Origin: Ruminococcaceae bacterium UBA6845
GTDB lineage: Bacteria > Bacillota > Clostridia > Oscillospirales > Acutalibacteraceae
Assembly (NCBI GenBank): GCA_002449395.1
Contig: DKDP01000016.1
Location: 1,702 to 51,662 of the forward strand
Length of the DNA: 49,961 nucleotides
Direction of reading: 5' to 3'
Shown: positions 1 through 8,146 of the stretch, piece after piece
Layout: each line of letters starts with the position of its first letter
Position numbering within the stretch: the first letter of the stretch is position 1
The notes under the pieces: generated by a model
The model's database searches: none
Told to the model about the DNA's origin: nothing
Seen by the model: the letters and a program-made list of their open reading frames with translations, nothing else
Translations under genes and position numbers: made by a program

Positions 1-521
1 AAAAGCTCACCGATCTTGATACATTCCACCCCGACCGTATGGCGTCGAGGATCCTCGGAATGGGCGATATGCTTTCCCTCATCGAAAAAGCAGAAATGGC
101 TCTTGATGAGAAAAAGGCAATTGAGCTTGAAAAGAGACTTAAGCAGAACAAGTTCGATATGAACGACCTGCTTGACCAGCTCGCACAGATTCGCCGTATG
201 GGCTCGATCAAGGACACTCTTTCGCTTATCCCGGGCGTTGAAAAGCAGATCAAGGACGTTGACATTGACGAGCGTCAGTTTGACCGAGTTCGTGCGATAA
301 TCGAGTCAATGACTCCGCAGGAGCGTGAAAAGCCCGAGATCATCAACCCGTCCCGCAAAAAGCGAATTGCCGCAGGATGCGGACAGGACGTTGAGGCGGT
401 CAACAAACTTCTCACCCAGCACAAGCAGATGCAGAAGATGTTCAAGCAGATGAACGGCAAGGGTAAGAAACGCAGAAGAGGCCGTCCCGATCTCTCACAG
501 CTCAAGGGCTTCAACATTTAA
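1..521 (+). CDS. ffh: Signal recognition particle protein Ffh, C-terminal part (5' truncated by window)
   Basis: The reading frame is open from base 3, so the gene starts before the window. The visible residues begin KLTDLDTFHPDRMASRILGM, the junction between the GTPase (NG) domain and the M domain of Ffh. The rest is the Met-rich M domain, which binds 4.5S RNA and signal sequences (GMGDMLSLIEKAE, then Met-rich helices with a MQKMFKQM segment). It ends in a basic tail containing GKGKKRRRGRP. Ffh delivers ribosome-nascent chain complexes to FtsY at the membrane. rpsP and khpA follow in the same direction, the usual Firmicute neighbourhood. An internal ATG at base 39 lies inside the conserved domain and is not the start. 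Confidence 0.97.
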   Translation, partial: KLTDLDTFHPDRMASRILGMGDMLSLIEKAEMALDEKKAIELEKRLKQNKFDMNDLLDQLAQIRRMGSIKDTLSLIPGVEKQIKDVDIDERQFDRVRAIIESMTPQEREKPEIINPSRKKRIAAGCGQDVEAVNKLLTQHKQMQKMFKQMNGKGKKRRRGRPDLSQLKGFNI

Positions 522-602
522 GGCAGTTTAGCTTTCAAACACGCACTCATCACTTGCGTGATTGATATATTATTTTATATTTATTTTTTGGAGGAATTTA
601 CA

Positions 603-845
603 ATGGTTAAAATCAGACTTCGCCGTATGGGCGCAAAGAAGGCACCTTTCTACCGTGTTGTTGTTGCGGATTCAAAGTATCCCCGTGACGGCAGATTCAT
701 CGAGGAGATCGGCACATACGATCCGATGAAGAATCCTGCTGAGATCAAGATCGACGCAGAGGCTGCTGCAAAGTGGCTTGCAAACGGCGCTCAGCCGACA
801 GATACCGTTAAGGATCTTCTCAAGAAGAGCGGTATTGTTAAATAA
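603..845 (+). CDS. rpsP: 30S ribosomal protein S16
   Basis: An 80-residue protein beginning MVKIRLRRMGAKKAPFYRVV, the family signature of S16, with the conserved RDGRFIEEIGTYDP segment. Length is normal for the family. The ATG is preceded by GGAGG at 591-595 with good spacing; an upstream in-frame ATG at 558 lacks a ribosome binding site and would add a non-homologous extension. S16 binds 16S rRNA in the body of the 30S subunit and helps its assembly. The gene sits between ffh and khpA as in many Firmicutes. Confidence 0.97.
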   Translation: MVKIRLRRMGAKKAPFYRVVVADSKYPRDGRFIEEIGTYDPMKNPAEIKIDAEAAAKWLANGAQPTDTVKDLLKKSGIVK

Positions 846-861
846 TTAAACAGAGGTAACA

Positions 862-1098
862 ATGATGAACGAATTATTGGTACAAATTGCAAAGGGTCTT
901 GTAAGCGATCCCGACGCAGTAACCGTTACCGTTGACGACATAGATGATGACGGCGTTATTGTTTATCATCTTCACGTTGCAGCCGACGATATGGGCCGTG
1001 TAATCGGCAAGCAAGGTCGAATTGCAAAGGCAATCCGCACCGTTATGCGCTCGGCGGCAAACAGGAACGATCAGAAAATCTCTGTTGAGATCGACTGA
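862..1098 (+). CDS. khpA: KH-domain RNA-binding protein KhpA (YlqC family)
   Basis: A 78-residue single type II KH domain. The GxxG loop is visible in DMGRVIGKQGRIAKAIRTVM, and the N-terminus MNELLVQIAKGLVSDPDAV is typical of the family. In Gram-positive bacteria KhpA pairs with KhpB/Jag as an RNA-binding heterodimer that affects cell wall synthesis and division. Two adjacent ATG codons (862, 865) are possible starts behind AGAGG at 852-856. It lies 16 bases after rpsP. A strong hairpin follows, so rimM and trmD, which often come next, are not in this operon. Confidence 0.92.
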   Translation: MMNELLVQIAKGLVSDPDAVTVTVDDIDDDGVIVYHLHVAADDMGRVIGKQGRIAKAIRTVMRSAANRNDQKISVEID

Positions 1099-1113
1099 TT
1101 TTCAGAAAGAAAC

Positions 1114-1157
1114 AAAAGCTGTGGCAGAATGGAATTTCCATTTTGTCACAGCTTTTT
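1114..1157 (+). terminator. Intrinsic terminator after khpA
   Basis: Long inverted repeat AAAAGCTGTGGCAGAATGGAA / TTCCATTTTGTCACAGCTTTTT with a very short loop and a T tract. It lies between khpA and the convergent CotH-like gene. The A-rich left flank lets it serve both directions. Confidence 0.88.
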
Positions 1158-1177
1158 CTTATGTTTTAACAGGAACA

Positions 1178-4100
1178 TCAAACGTAATCCCAAATTGAGA
1201 TCTCCATTGTTGAAATTCTGAGTGCAATCAACGCATCGACCGAATTTATTTGTCCGTCGCCGTTGATGTCAGCCGCCGTTTTTTCGGCTCCGTCGAGAAG
1301 CGATGTTCCGACAGAATGCTGCAATATAATCAACGCATCGAGCGAGTTTATTCTGCCGTCGCCGTTGACATCGCCCTTTGTGCTTCCGCCGCCGACAAAA
1401 ATCCGAATCTCGCTGTCAATCAAGCCGTCATTACTTTTCACCGTCACCCTTGCGTAACCCGGTGCGGCTGCCGTAATCCTATCGCCCGTAACGGAAATCA
1501 CCGAGCTGTCACTCGATCCGATATCAATGCTGAAATCGGGAGCAAGCACCGAATCCGCTTTCGGCTTTATAACAAAATTGTCGCCTGCTTTCATTTCAAG
1601 CTCAGTCGGTATGTCGATCGAACAGCGGTAATTAACAAATGATATACCGTTTTTCTCTGCATATTTTTGCGCCGCCGAATCCTTGTAGCAATAAATTGTG
1701 CCGACAAAGCCGTCAAATGCGCCGTCCGAAATCGCTGAAATACTCTGTGGAATATCAATTCTTCCGTCGGCAACACGGCATTCACGAACGATATTGTCAA
1801 CGATCAGGAGCTTATCGAGCTTTTCGATTTTTATTATTCTTCCCGTGTCGGCGGAATCAACCAAAAGCCTGTAACTCTTACTGCCGTCCATTTTCACATT
1901 ACACTTCCAGATCTTGTATCCGTTCTTTTCCGCCGCAGTGAGGGTAAGTGTTTCCGTGTCCGAAACGAGCCTTACCGAGCCGATACCGACCGACGTTGCA
2001 ACATTGACCGAAACGTTATCGTAGGCTGTGGCTTCGGGATATTTCACAGCGAGCAAGCCCTCCTGCTTTTCGGCGGTTCTGACAAATATTTTTATTTCCT
2101 TATAGCTGTGCCATTCGCCGTCGGCGTAATAGCTGAGCTTTATGTTTTTCGTTCCTGCCGAACCGAATTTCAGGCTCATCTCAGCTTTGTTGTTCTTCAC
2201 ATCAACGGTTGTATCCGCTCCGCCGCCGACTGCACGAATTTTCTCCGTGCGGTCAACCGCAGAGAATGTCAATTCTGCCGAATTATCGACCGACGCCAAT
2301 GTTTTCGGGTACGAAAGTTTTGTAATCATTCGGTTGCAGTTTTCGTATGCCTTTTTCGCATCGAACGTATACAGTTCGCCCTGAAGAACGTGATTATAAT
2401 ATGCGCCGATCGTAAATGACTTACCCGTTATCAGGTAATCGACCGTAATAAGGCTGTAATTTCCGATCTTCTTCTCGGATATGCAATAGTTTCGATTGTT
2501 CACGGGAAGAGTGAGCGTGCTGCCTTCATAGAAAATGCGCAGCTTGTTCGGCGAGCCCTTGGTAACTATTACAAGGCGGTTTCTCTGCGAATACTTTGAA
2601 ACGTCCTCAATATAGCAACCGAGAACCGACGACGGATCATCAGCGGAATATTCATCGACCTTTTTCATCATATTTTCGAGATCGGCTGAGTTTGTTACCC
2701 TGCTTTTTGCCGAGCTGCTGAGGGCGTCATAAGCCTGCTTCGCTTCAAAAATAATGTTGAGATTGTCCTCAATGTTGTTCTGCGGCAAGCCGTCGATCAT
2801 CTCAGCAACCTTTTGCGCGTCCTCGTTCGCAGTGCGTGTGATCTTGAAATCAACCTTTGCGCCACGATATCTGAGCGAAATATAAACAGTTCCGATTTCG
2901 TCGATTATTTTGTTGTACACGGGATTCTGCGCACCGAGACAGTCGCTGACATAAGAAAAAGCTGCTTCGGGTTCAATAGTTTCTTCCGTCTTGTCGGAGT
3001 AGACCGCTTTAAGCTCAAGTCCGCCGAGGTCAATCGTCTCGCCTGCCGAGTATGTCAGCTTTGTCGGTTTCTTCGTAATTTTGAGACTTGTCGGCTCCCT
3101 ATAATTTGTTACGGCAGACATACCGAGGAAATTGTCGCTGTCATCATAGCTTGCAACGCTGATCACGCTATCCTTTTCAAGAGAGCTGAACATCACGGCA
3201 GTGTCCCCGAGATACGGCAGATCGTATGTTTCAACGCCGTTGACATACACGACAAAATACGAAATATTGTCATTTCCAAATGAGATGTTCAACGTCTCGC
3301 CGTCAAGTGAAAGTGTTGAAGCTCCCGAATTGCTGAGCTGACCGCCGTTGAGCGAAGCATAGAGGGTGTTAAAGCTCGTCATCTGCGAATCAAGCCAATC
3401 AATTCTGCGTGCAAGCCACAGCCTGAAATTATTCAGATCATCCTCAAAGCCGACCGATCCGTTCCAAATTCTGTCGTTATTTTCGCCCGATTCACGGAGC
3501 TTTTCGAGTGCCGCGTCAATATCGCCGCCGGGCTTGAGCATATCGGCGATTGCAGTGTACCGCAGCTCACGGTATTCCCTGTAAAGCTCATTTACAAAAG
3601 CCGGATCCTTGATAACGTTAAGAATGTATCCTCTTGTCAATGCCGTCCATTTGTTAAAGGAATACACATAGGTTGAATTTCCGCTTGTCATATCCATATC
3701 CCAGACGGGACCGAACGTCAGCTTTCCACCCACGTCCTTATACATATATGTGCTCCTGTTCGGGAAATCCTGATTCTGAAAAATTTCATTAATAAGCGCA
3801 TATTTTGCAAATGACTTTATATCCGCAAGCTCGGAATACCTCGTCCTCTGTCCGTTATATTTCGTACAGAAATCCGAGGACTGAGCTGCGCTTTCAAATG
3901 CGGAATAGTAATCTCCGATCTCTTTCAGCATACCCTTTCCGATTCCCTCGGGCTTGCTGACCGTAACCTTGTGACCGGATGCAGTATTGAAATACGGCGC
4001 ATCTCCTTCGTATCCCTCCAAAAGATATCCTCCGTCAGTGCTCGGCAGGTCGCAATAATCCGTTATTTTGTAGGTTTTGCCCTTATATGTCACCTCGCCC

Positions 4101-4993
4101 GCCGTGACCCAGTCCATATCGGTCTCCATCTGCTCGGCAAGCTCGTCTCGCTCATCCTTGGACATTGTTTTCTTGTTCGCCTTATAAATTGCCTTTGCAA
4201 CGTCATCGGCAACATCGTCCCAGTTGGTTATATCTACTCTGCCCTCTCCGATGCGTATATGCTCGCACAAAAGATAGTTTCCGACAACCTTACCGTTGAG
4301 CACAACGTCAACCCACTGTGAACTCATTGCGTCAAGTCCCATATCAGCGGCAAGATCATAGATCAGCTTGTTTCTTGAAAGCGATGCGTCAAACGGATTC
4401 GAGAGCAAAACCCAATGCTTGTTCTTGCCCATTCCGAGAAGATCGGACTTTGAATCGAGCTTGAGCTTATAGGGCTTTTTGTTTGCCATCCAGGTGGAGT
4501 TACCCCTGCCCTTAATCTCCGTTCCGCCGTCGTAGAGAACTGAAGCGTCGTTAAATTCGGAATTGCCCTGAATCGTCATATGCGCTTTAAGCACCTTGCT
4601 TTTCACAACGAGGGGTTCTCTGTCCTTCGTTTCGATATATACAACGGGCAGCTTGCTTATCAGCATATTTGCGGCGCCGATCAGCTCACCGTCCGCACCG
4701 TAGACCTCGGCGGTAAGCATTGATTCTATATCCGACTCAACGGGAATATATGTATCGGTGAAGTTGCTTATCTCCTGTTTGTCGATATACCACTTATACA
4801 TAAGCTCGCTTTCGCCGCTCTTCGTCCTTACGCTTATCGGCTTTCCGACCTCGGCATAGCCTGTGTTAAAATACACCTCATCGGTGTTTGCGCTGTATAC
4901 CGTGTCCGTATCGGCGGACACAGCAAAGGACATCATAGGCAGACAACCTATAATAACCGCCGCCGTCAACAGAACAGAAATTATTCGCTTCAT
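1178..4993 (-). CDS. Secreted CotH-kinase-family protein with Ig-like domains and C-terminal type I dockerin
   Basis: 1271 residues with a signal peptide (about 1-27). Residues about 155-540 form a CotH-type kinase domain: KGRGNSTW (161-168), KKPYKLKLD, a GMGKNKHWVLLSNP stretch, NQDF (407-410) and the acidic motif WDMD (431-434). A bacterial Ig-like segment follows at about 640-720 (GGLELKAVYSDKTEE), then unassigned beta-rich sequence and a second Ig-like domain at about 1130-1200. The last 66 residues are a dockerin with two calcium repeats, DVNGDGRINSLD and DINGDGQINSVD. CotH of Bacillus phosphorylates spore-coat proteins; dockerins attach proteins to cohesin scaffolds. Together they suggest an extracellular kinase-like or structural module carried on a cellulosome-like scaffold. 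The start is supported by GAGGAG eight bases upstream. The substrate is unknown. Confidence 0.88.
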   Translation of the reverse strand: MKRIISVLLTAAVIIGCLPMMSFAVSADTDTVYSANTDEVYFNTGYAEVGKPISVRTKSGESELMYKWYIDKQEISNFTDTYIPVESDIESMLTAEVYGADGELIGAANMLISKLPVVYIETKDREPLVVKSKVLKAHMTIQGNSEFNDASVLYDGGTEIKGRGNSTWMANKKPYKLKLDSKSDLLGMGKNKHWVLLSNPFDASLSRNKLIYDLAADMGLDAMSSQWVDVVLNGKVVGNYLLCEHIRIGEGRVDITNWDDVADDVAKAIYKANKKTMSKDERDELAEQMETDMDWVTAGEVTYKGKTYKITDYCDLPSTDGGYLLEGYEGDAPYFNTASGHKVTVSKPEGIGKGMLKEIGDYYSAFESAAQSSDFCTKYNGQRTRYSELADIKSFAKYALINEIFQNQDFPNRSTYMYKDVGGKLTFGPVWDMDMTSGNSTYVYSFNKWTALTRGYILNVIKDPAFVNELYREYRELRYTAIADMLKPGGDIDAALEKLRESGENNDRIWNGSVGFEDDLNNFRLWLARRIDWLDSQMTSFNTLYASLNGGQLSNSGASTLSLDGETLNISFGNDNISYFVVYVNGVETYDLPYLGDTAVMFSSLEKDSVISVASYDDSDNFLGMSAVTNYREPTSLKITKKPTKLTYSAGETIDLGGLELKAVYSDKTEETIEPEAAFSYVSDCLGAQNPVYNKIIDEIGTVYISLRYRGAKVDFKITRTANEDAQKVAEMIDGLPQNNIEDNLNIIFEAKQAYDALSSSAKSRVTNSADLENMMKKVDEYSADDPSSVLGCYIEDVSKYSQRNRLVIVTKGSPNKLRIFYEGSTLTLPVNNRNYCISEKKIGNYSLITVDYLITGKSFTIGAYYNHVLQGELYTFDAKKAYENCNRMITKLSYPKTLASVDNSAELTFSAVDRTEKIRAVGGGADTTVDVKNNKAEMSLKFGSAGTKNIKLSYYADGEWHSYKEIKIFVRTAEKQEGLLAVKYPEATAYDNVSVNVATSVGIGSVRLVSDTETLTLTAAEKNGYKIWKCNVKMDGSKSYRLLVDSADTGRIIKIEKLDKLLIVDNIVRECRVADGRIDIPQSISAISDGAFDGFVGTIYCYKDSAAQKYAEKNGISFVNYRCSIDIPTELEMKAGDNFVIKPKADSVLAPDFSIDIGSSDSSVISVTGDRITAAAPGYARVTVKSNDGLIDSEIRIFVGGGSTKGDVNGDGRINSLDALIILQHSVGTSLLDGAEKTAADINGDGQINSVDALIALRISTMEISIWDYV

Positions 4994-5028
4994 TTTCCAG
5001 TCTCCTCGAAAAACAATTTTCTGTTTAT

Positions 5029-5057
5029 ATTTTATCAGAGAAAAAAGACAAAATCAA
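5029..5057 (-). promoter_or_regulatory. Sigma-A-type promoter of the CotH-dockerin gene
   Basis: On the minus strand TTGATT and TAAAAT are separated by exactly 17 bases, about 35 bases upstream of the start codon. The -35 half lies inside the terminator hairpin of the upstream GH3 gene. Prediction from sequence only. Confidence 0.6.
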
Positions 5058-5075
5058 CCGCAATGTGATTTTGTC
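5041..5075 (-). terminator. Intrinsic terminator after the GH3 gene
   Basis: GACAAAATCA / TGATTTTGTC forms a perfect 10-bp stem with a 9-base loop. On the minus strand it is followed by a run of six T. It lies 10 bases past the GH3 stop codon. Confidence 0.82.
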
Positions 5076-5085
5076 CTTTTATTTT

Positions 5086-7497
5086 TTATTCTTTTATGTT
5101 AATTACCGAGTTTAAAACGTTGACAGCAGTCCGCTGAAGCTCGCCGAGTGTTATTCCGTCTGCTTTACCGAGGGTTTCAAGCAATGTTCCGTCCGGCTTG
5201 CGTTTATTTAATCTGCCGCCTCCGGGCATAAGCAGATCAACCTGCGCACGCACACGGTACGCCTGATCCCTGATCTGCGGAAATTCGTGGCTTGCCTCAC
5301 TCTTCATCCACCAGTCGGTCATAACGTTTCCCTCATAGCCCCACTCGCCGCGCAGAATCGTTGTGCACAGGTCGTAGTTATAGTGGCCGTAAACGGAATT
5401 GATCCGATTGTACGAGGTCATTATATTTTTCGGCCTTGCCTCTTTAATACAGATTTCAAAGCCCTTAAGATATATTTCTCTCAGCGCACGCTCGGAAAGA
5501 CGTGAATCGTTCATGTTACGGCGCTTTTCCTGACTGTTGCAGGCAAAATGCTTCGGACACGCCGATCCGCCCTGCGACTGTATTCCCATAACTGCCGCAG
5601 CCGCAATCTTACCCGTGAGGTAAGGATCCTCACTGTAATATTCAAAATTTCTGCCGCAAAGCGGGTTGCGGTGAATATTCATTCCGGGAGCGAGCAGAAC
5701 ATCCGATCCCCTGTCTTTCATCTCCTTTGCAATGGCGAAATAGACCTCCTTAACAAGCTGTGGGTCAAACGAGCAGGCAAACAGTGTGCCGATCGGCATA
5801 AGTGAACAGCTCGCCTTTAATCTTATTCCCGAGGGTCCGTCTGTCGTTGTAACAGGGGCAACTCCCTTGTGTCTGAGCGATTTCAGAACACCGCCGTAAA
5901 CCGCCGCATTACCCTCTGTGCCGAGCGGACTGTTCATAACATAGTCGCCCCTTGATATCGCCTCAAGCTCATGGTTATCAAGTTGTGCAACGAATTGCTC
6001 CATAGTAAATCTGCCGCTTTTAACGTCGCTAAGTTTTATTCCGACATTTCCCATCCGATCGACAGACTTCGGAAGATTTTCAAGAATACGGTCCTTCAGG
6101 CTGTATTCTCGTGGTCTTACCGTTCTTGACTCTGCGACCCTTTTTCCGTCTTTCTCCTCCGCCTTTATTACGTCGAATTTTTCGATCGGTGCCGCCGCCT
6201 GCATACAACGTGAGAAAATCTCATCGTTCTCCTGTTCAAATGTGTATACGGATTTGCAGTCTCGGACATTCTTGCCGACGAAAAATTCATACCTGCCCTT
6301 TTCAATAATATATGCGCTCGCCTGCTCATCGTATGAAGAAAGCTGATACATATCGGCTGAGAGCTCGAGCTCTTCGGCCTCTCCGCCTTTAAGTGTTTCG
6401 GTCTTTCCGAAAGAGACAAGGCACATTTCGGGATTTCCGAGCTTTCCGCACGGCTTTCTGAGATAAAGCTGGACGACCTCTCTGCCGTCGGCGTTTCCGA
6501 TATTTTTCACCTTAACTCTAAACTCAAAGCCGCCGTCGGTTTTCTCGGCTTTGAGCATTTCAAGCTCAAAATCGGTATATCCGATGCCGTAGCCGAACGG
6601 ATAAAGCACCTTTTCCTTTGCAAAGGTTTCAAAGTACCTGTAACCGACATAGATATCCTCTTTATACTCGTTAAAATCGTCTCCGCCGAAGTTTGCCGAC
6701 GAGGGATAATCCTCATAGCGTTTCGCAATTGTATCGGTCAATCTGCCGCTCGGATTTACATTGCCGCAAAGAAGATCGGCAGCGGCGTTTCCGCTCTCCA
6801 TTCCGCCCTGCCAGACAATCATAACGGCTCCGAGCTTCTCTTTATATTTTTCTAATATGCTCATATCCATAATTCCGCCGATATTCAGAAGCAAAATTAC
6901 TCTGTCAAATTCAGCGGTGACATTTCTGAGCATAGCATCCTCATCGTCGGCAATGAACCAACTGCCCTTTTTCAGCTTGCAGTCTCTATCCTCTCCCGAG
7001 GATCTTCCGATAACGACTACCGCAACATCCGCAGAATCACGTGCAGATTTCACCGATTGAATATCAAGCGGCATCTCGGGAAAATAAAACGGCCAATGAG
7101 CCCAAAAGCCGTGGTTGATCGGATTCTTCTCGAGCCAATTTTTGTATTTTCCTGCAAGCTCGGCATCAAGGCTCAACCTGTCACAGTTTTCAATTCCCTG
7201 TGAAAAGCTGACCGCATACGGATTGTTTACATCTCCGCCCGAACCGTAGCCGACATAGTGGCTCTCGTAGCCCGTTACTCCGAAAAGCGCAATTTTTGTG
7301 TTCTCCCTGAGGGGAAGCACACCGTCATTTTCGAGCAGAACAGCTCCGTCTGCCGCCGCTCTGCGCAAAAGCTCGGGCATACCGGAGGTAACGATCTTTT
7401 CTGCGCCCGTTCTGTCAATCTCGCCCTGTGCCAGTCCGTTGGTAACGAGATTTGCAATATTTGTCACAAGTCTCCCGAATTTATTCTTAATGTTCAT
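5086..7497 (-). CDS. Beta-glucosidase-type glycoside hydrolase family 3, domain-permuted
   Basis: 803 residues. The domain order is reversed relative to most GH3 enzymes. The alpha/beta sandwich comes first (about 35-300, with AAADGAVLLENDGVLPL normally seen after the barrel). A fibronectin-III-like domain follows (about 315-415, FGYGIGYTDFELEM and VVQLYLRKP). The (beta/alpha)8 barrel is last (about 490-800, GPSGIRL, CPKHFACNSQEKRR). The putative nucleophile is Asp728 in NVMTDWWMKSEA. From family knowledge, ruminal beta-glucosidases of R. albus and Butyrivibrio share this order. No signal peptide is visible, so it probably cleaves imported beta-glucosides in the cytoplasm. Its start overlaps the cyclo-ligase stop by four bases (ATGA), indicating translational coupling. 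Confidence 0.93.
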   Translation of the reverse strand: MNIKNKFGRLVTNIANLVTNGLAQGEIDRTGAEKIVTSGMPELLRRAAADGAVLLENDGVLPLRENTKIALFGVTGYESHYVGYGSGGDVNNPYAVSFSQGIENCDRLSLDAELAGKYKNWLEKNPINHGFWAHWPFYFPEMPLDIQSVKSARDSADVAVVVIGRSSGEDRDCKLKKGSWFIADDEDAMLRNVTAEFDRVILLLNIGGIMDMSILEKYKEKLGAVMIVWQGGMESGNAAADLLCGNVNPSGRLTDTIAKRYEDYPSSANFGGDDFNEYKEDIYVGYRYFETFAKEKVLYPFGYGIGYTDFELEMLKAEKTDGGFEFRVKVKNIGNADGREVVQLYLRKPCGKLGNPEMCLVSFGKTETLKGGEAEELELSADMYQLSSYDEQASAYIIEKGRYEFFVGKNVRDCKSVYTFEQENDEIFSRCMQAAAPIEKFDVIKAEEKDGKRVAESRTVRPREYSLKDRILENLPKSVDRMGNVGIKLSDVKSGRFTMEQFVAQLDNHELEAISRGDYVMNSPLGTEGNAAVYGGVLKSLRHKGVAPVTTTDGPSGIRLKASCSLMPIGTLFACSFDPQLVKEVYFAIAKEMKDRGSDVLLAPGMNIHRNPLCGRNFEYYSEDPYLTGKIAAAAVMGIQSQGGSACPKHFACNSQEKRRNMNDSRLSERALREIYLKGFEICIKEARPKNIMTSYNRINSVYGHYNYDLCTTILRGEWGYEGNVMTDWWMKSEASHEFPQIRDQAYRVRAQVDLLMPGGGRLNKRKPDGTLLETLGKADGITLGELQRTAVNVLNSVINIKE

Positions 7498-8060
7498 TCG
7501 GTTTTCACCTCAATAATTTGATTTTCCGTTGCTACATAATCCGCTCCGACATCCCATTTTTTCGTCGGGATTTCGCCCTTTTCCAGCAGAAGCATTTCGG
7601 GGCAGGCTACTATTTTCGGACAGCCGAGATTTTCGCAGAATCGGTCGTAAAATCCCCCGCCCTTGCCGAGTCTGTGACCGTCTCCGTCGGCGGCAAAGCA
7701 CGGCATAATTATCAGATCAATATCTTTCTTCGGCACGGTCGGGCAGTAATCTTTCGGCTCGGGTATTCCGAATCTGCCGGTTTCAAGGTCATCGGAATTT
7801 TTAATTTCAACGGCTTTCATCGTGCCGTCACCCGTGATTTTCGGCACACAAAGGCGCTTGCTTTTCAGTGCCGATTCAAGGAGCGGGCGTGTGTCAATCT
7901 CATCGGGCAGAGAAACAAAGGCAAAAACCGTCTCCGCCGTTTTCCATTCGTCCGTTTCGACAATGAGGTCGGAAATCATTTTTCCCCATTCCGTGAAGTC
8001 TTTCGGAGGTGTGTTTTTTATCTTTCTGCGGCAAAAATTCCGCAGCTCCGTTTTATCCAT
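7494..8060 (-). CDS. 5-formyltetrahydrofolate cyclo-ligase
   Basis: 188 residues, normal for the family. It uses ATP to convert 5-formyl-THF to 5,10-methenyl-THF, recycling a folate that inhibits one-carbon enzymes. The diagnostic C-terminal ATP-binding segment GKGGGFYDRF is present, preceded by IIMPCFAADGDGHRLG. The basic N-terminus LRNFCRRKIKN matches the substrate-binding start of the family. AAAGGAGG lies just upstream of the ATG. It is coupled by a four-base overlap to the GH3 gene, with no obvious functional link between the two. Confidence 0.93.
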   Translation of the reverse strand: MDKTELRNFCRRKIKNTPPKDFTEWGKMISDLIVETDEWKTAETVFAFVSLPDEIDTRPLLESALKSKRLCVPKITGDGTMKAVEIKNSDDLETGRFGIPEPKDYCPTVPKKDIDLIIMPCFAADGDGHRLGKGGGFYDRFCENLGCPKIVACPEMLLLEKGEIPTKKWDVGADYVATENQIIEVKTE

Positions 8061-8105
8061 CGCCGCACCTCCTTTATAGCAATTATATCATCAATGTCAA
8101 TACAG

Positions 8106-8139
8106 AAAAAGGCTGTCACGGTGAGGTGACAGCCAAAAA
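8106..8139 (-). terminator. Intrinsic terminator after pheT
   Basis: GGCTGTCAC / GTGACAGCC makes a perfect 9-bp stem with a six-base loop, followed on the minus strand by TTTTTC. It ends the pheST transcript 8 bases past the stop codon. Confidence 0.9.
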
Positions 8140-8146
8140 TTTATTC

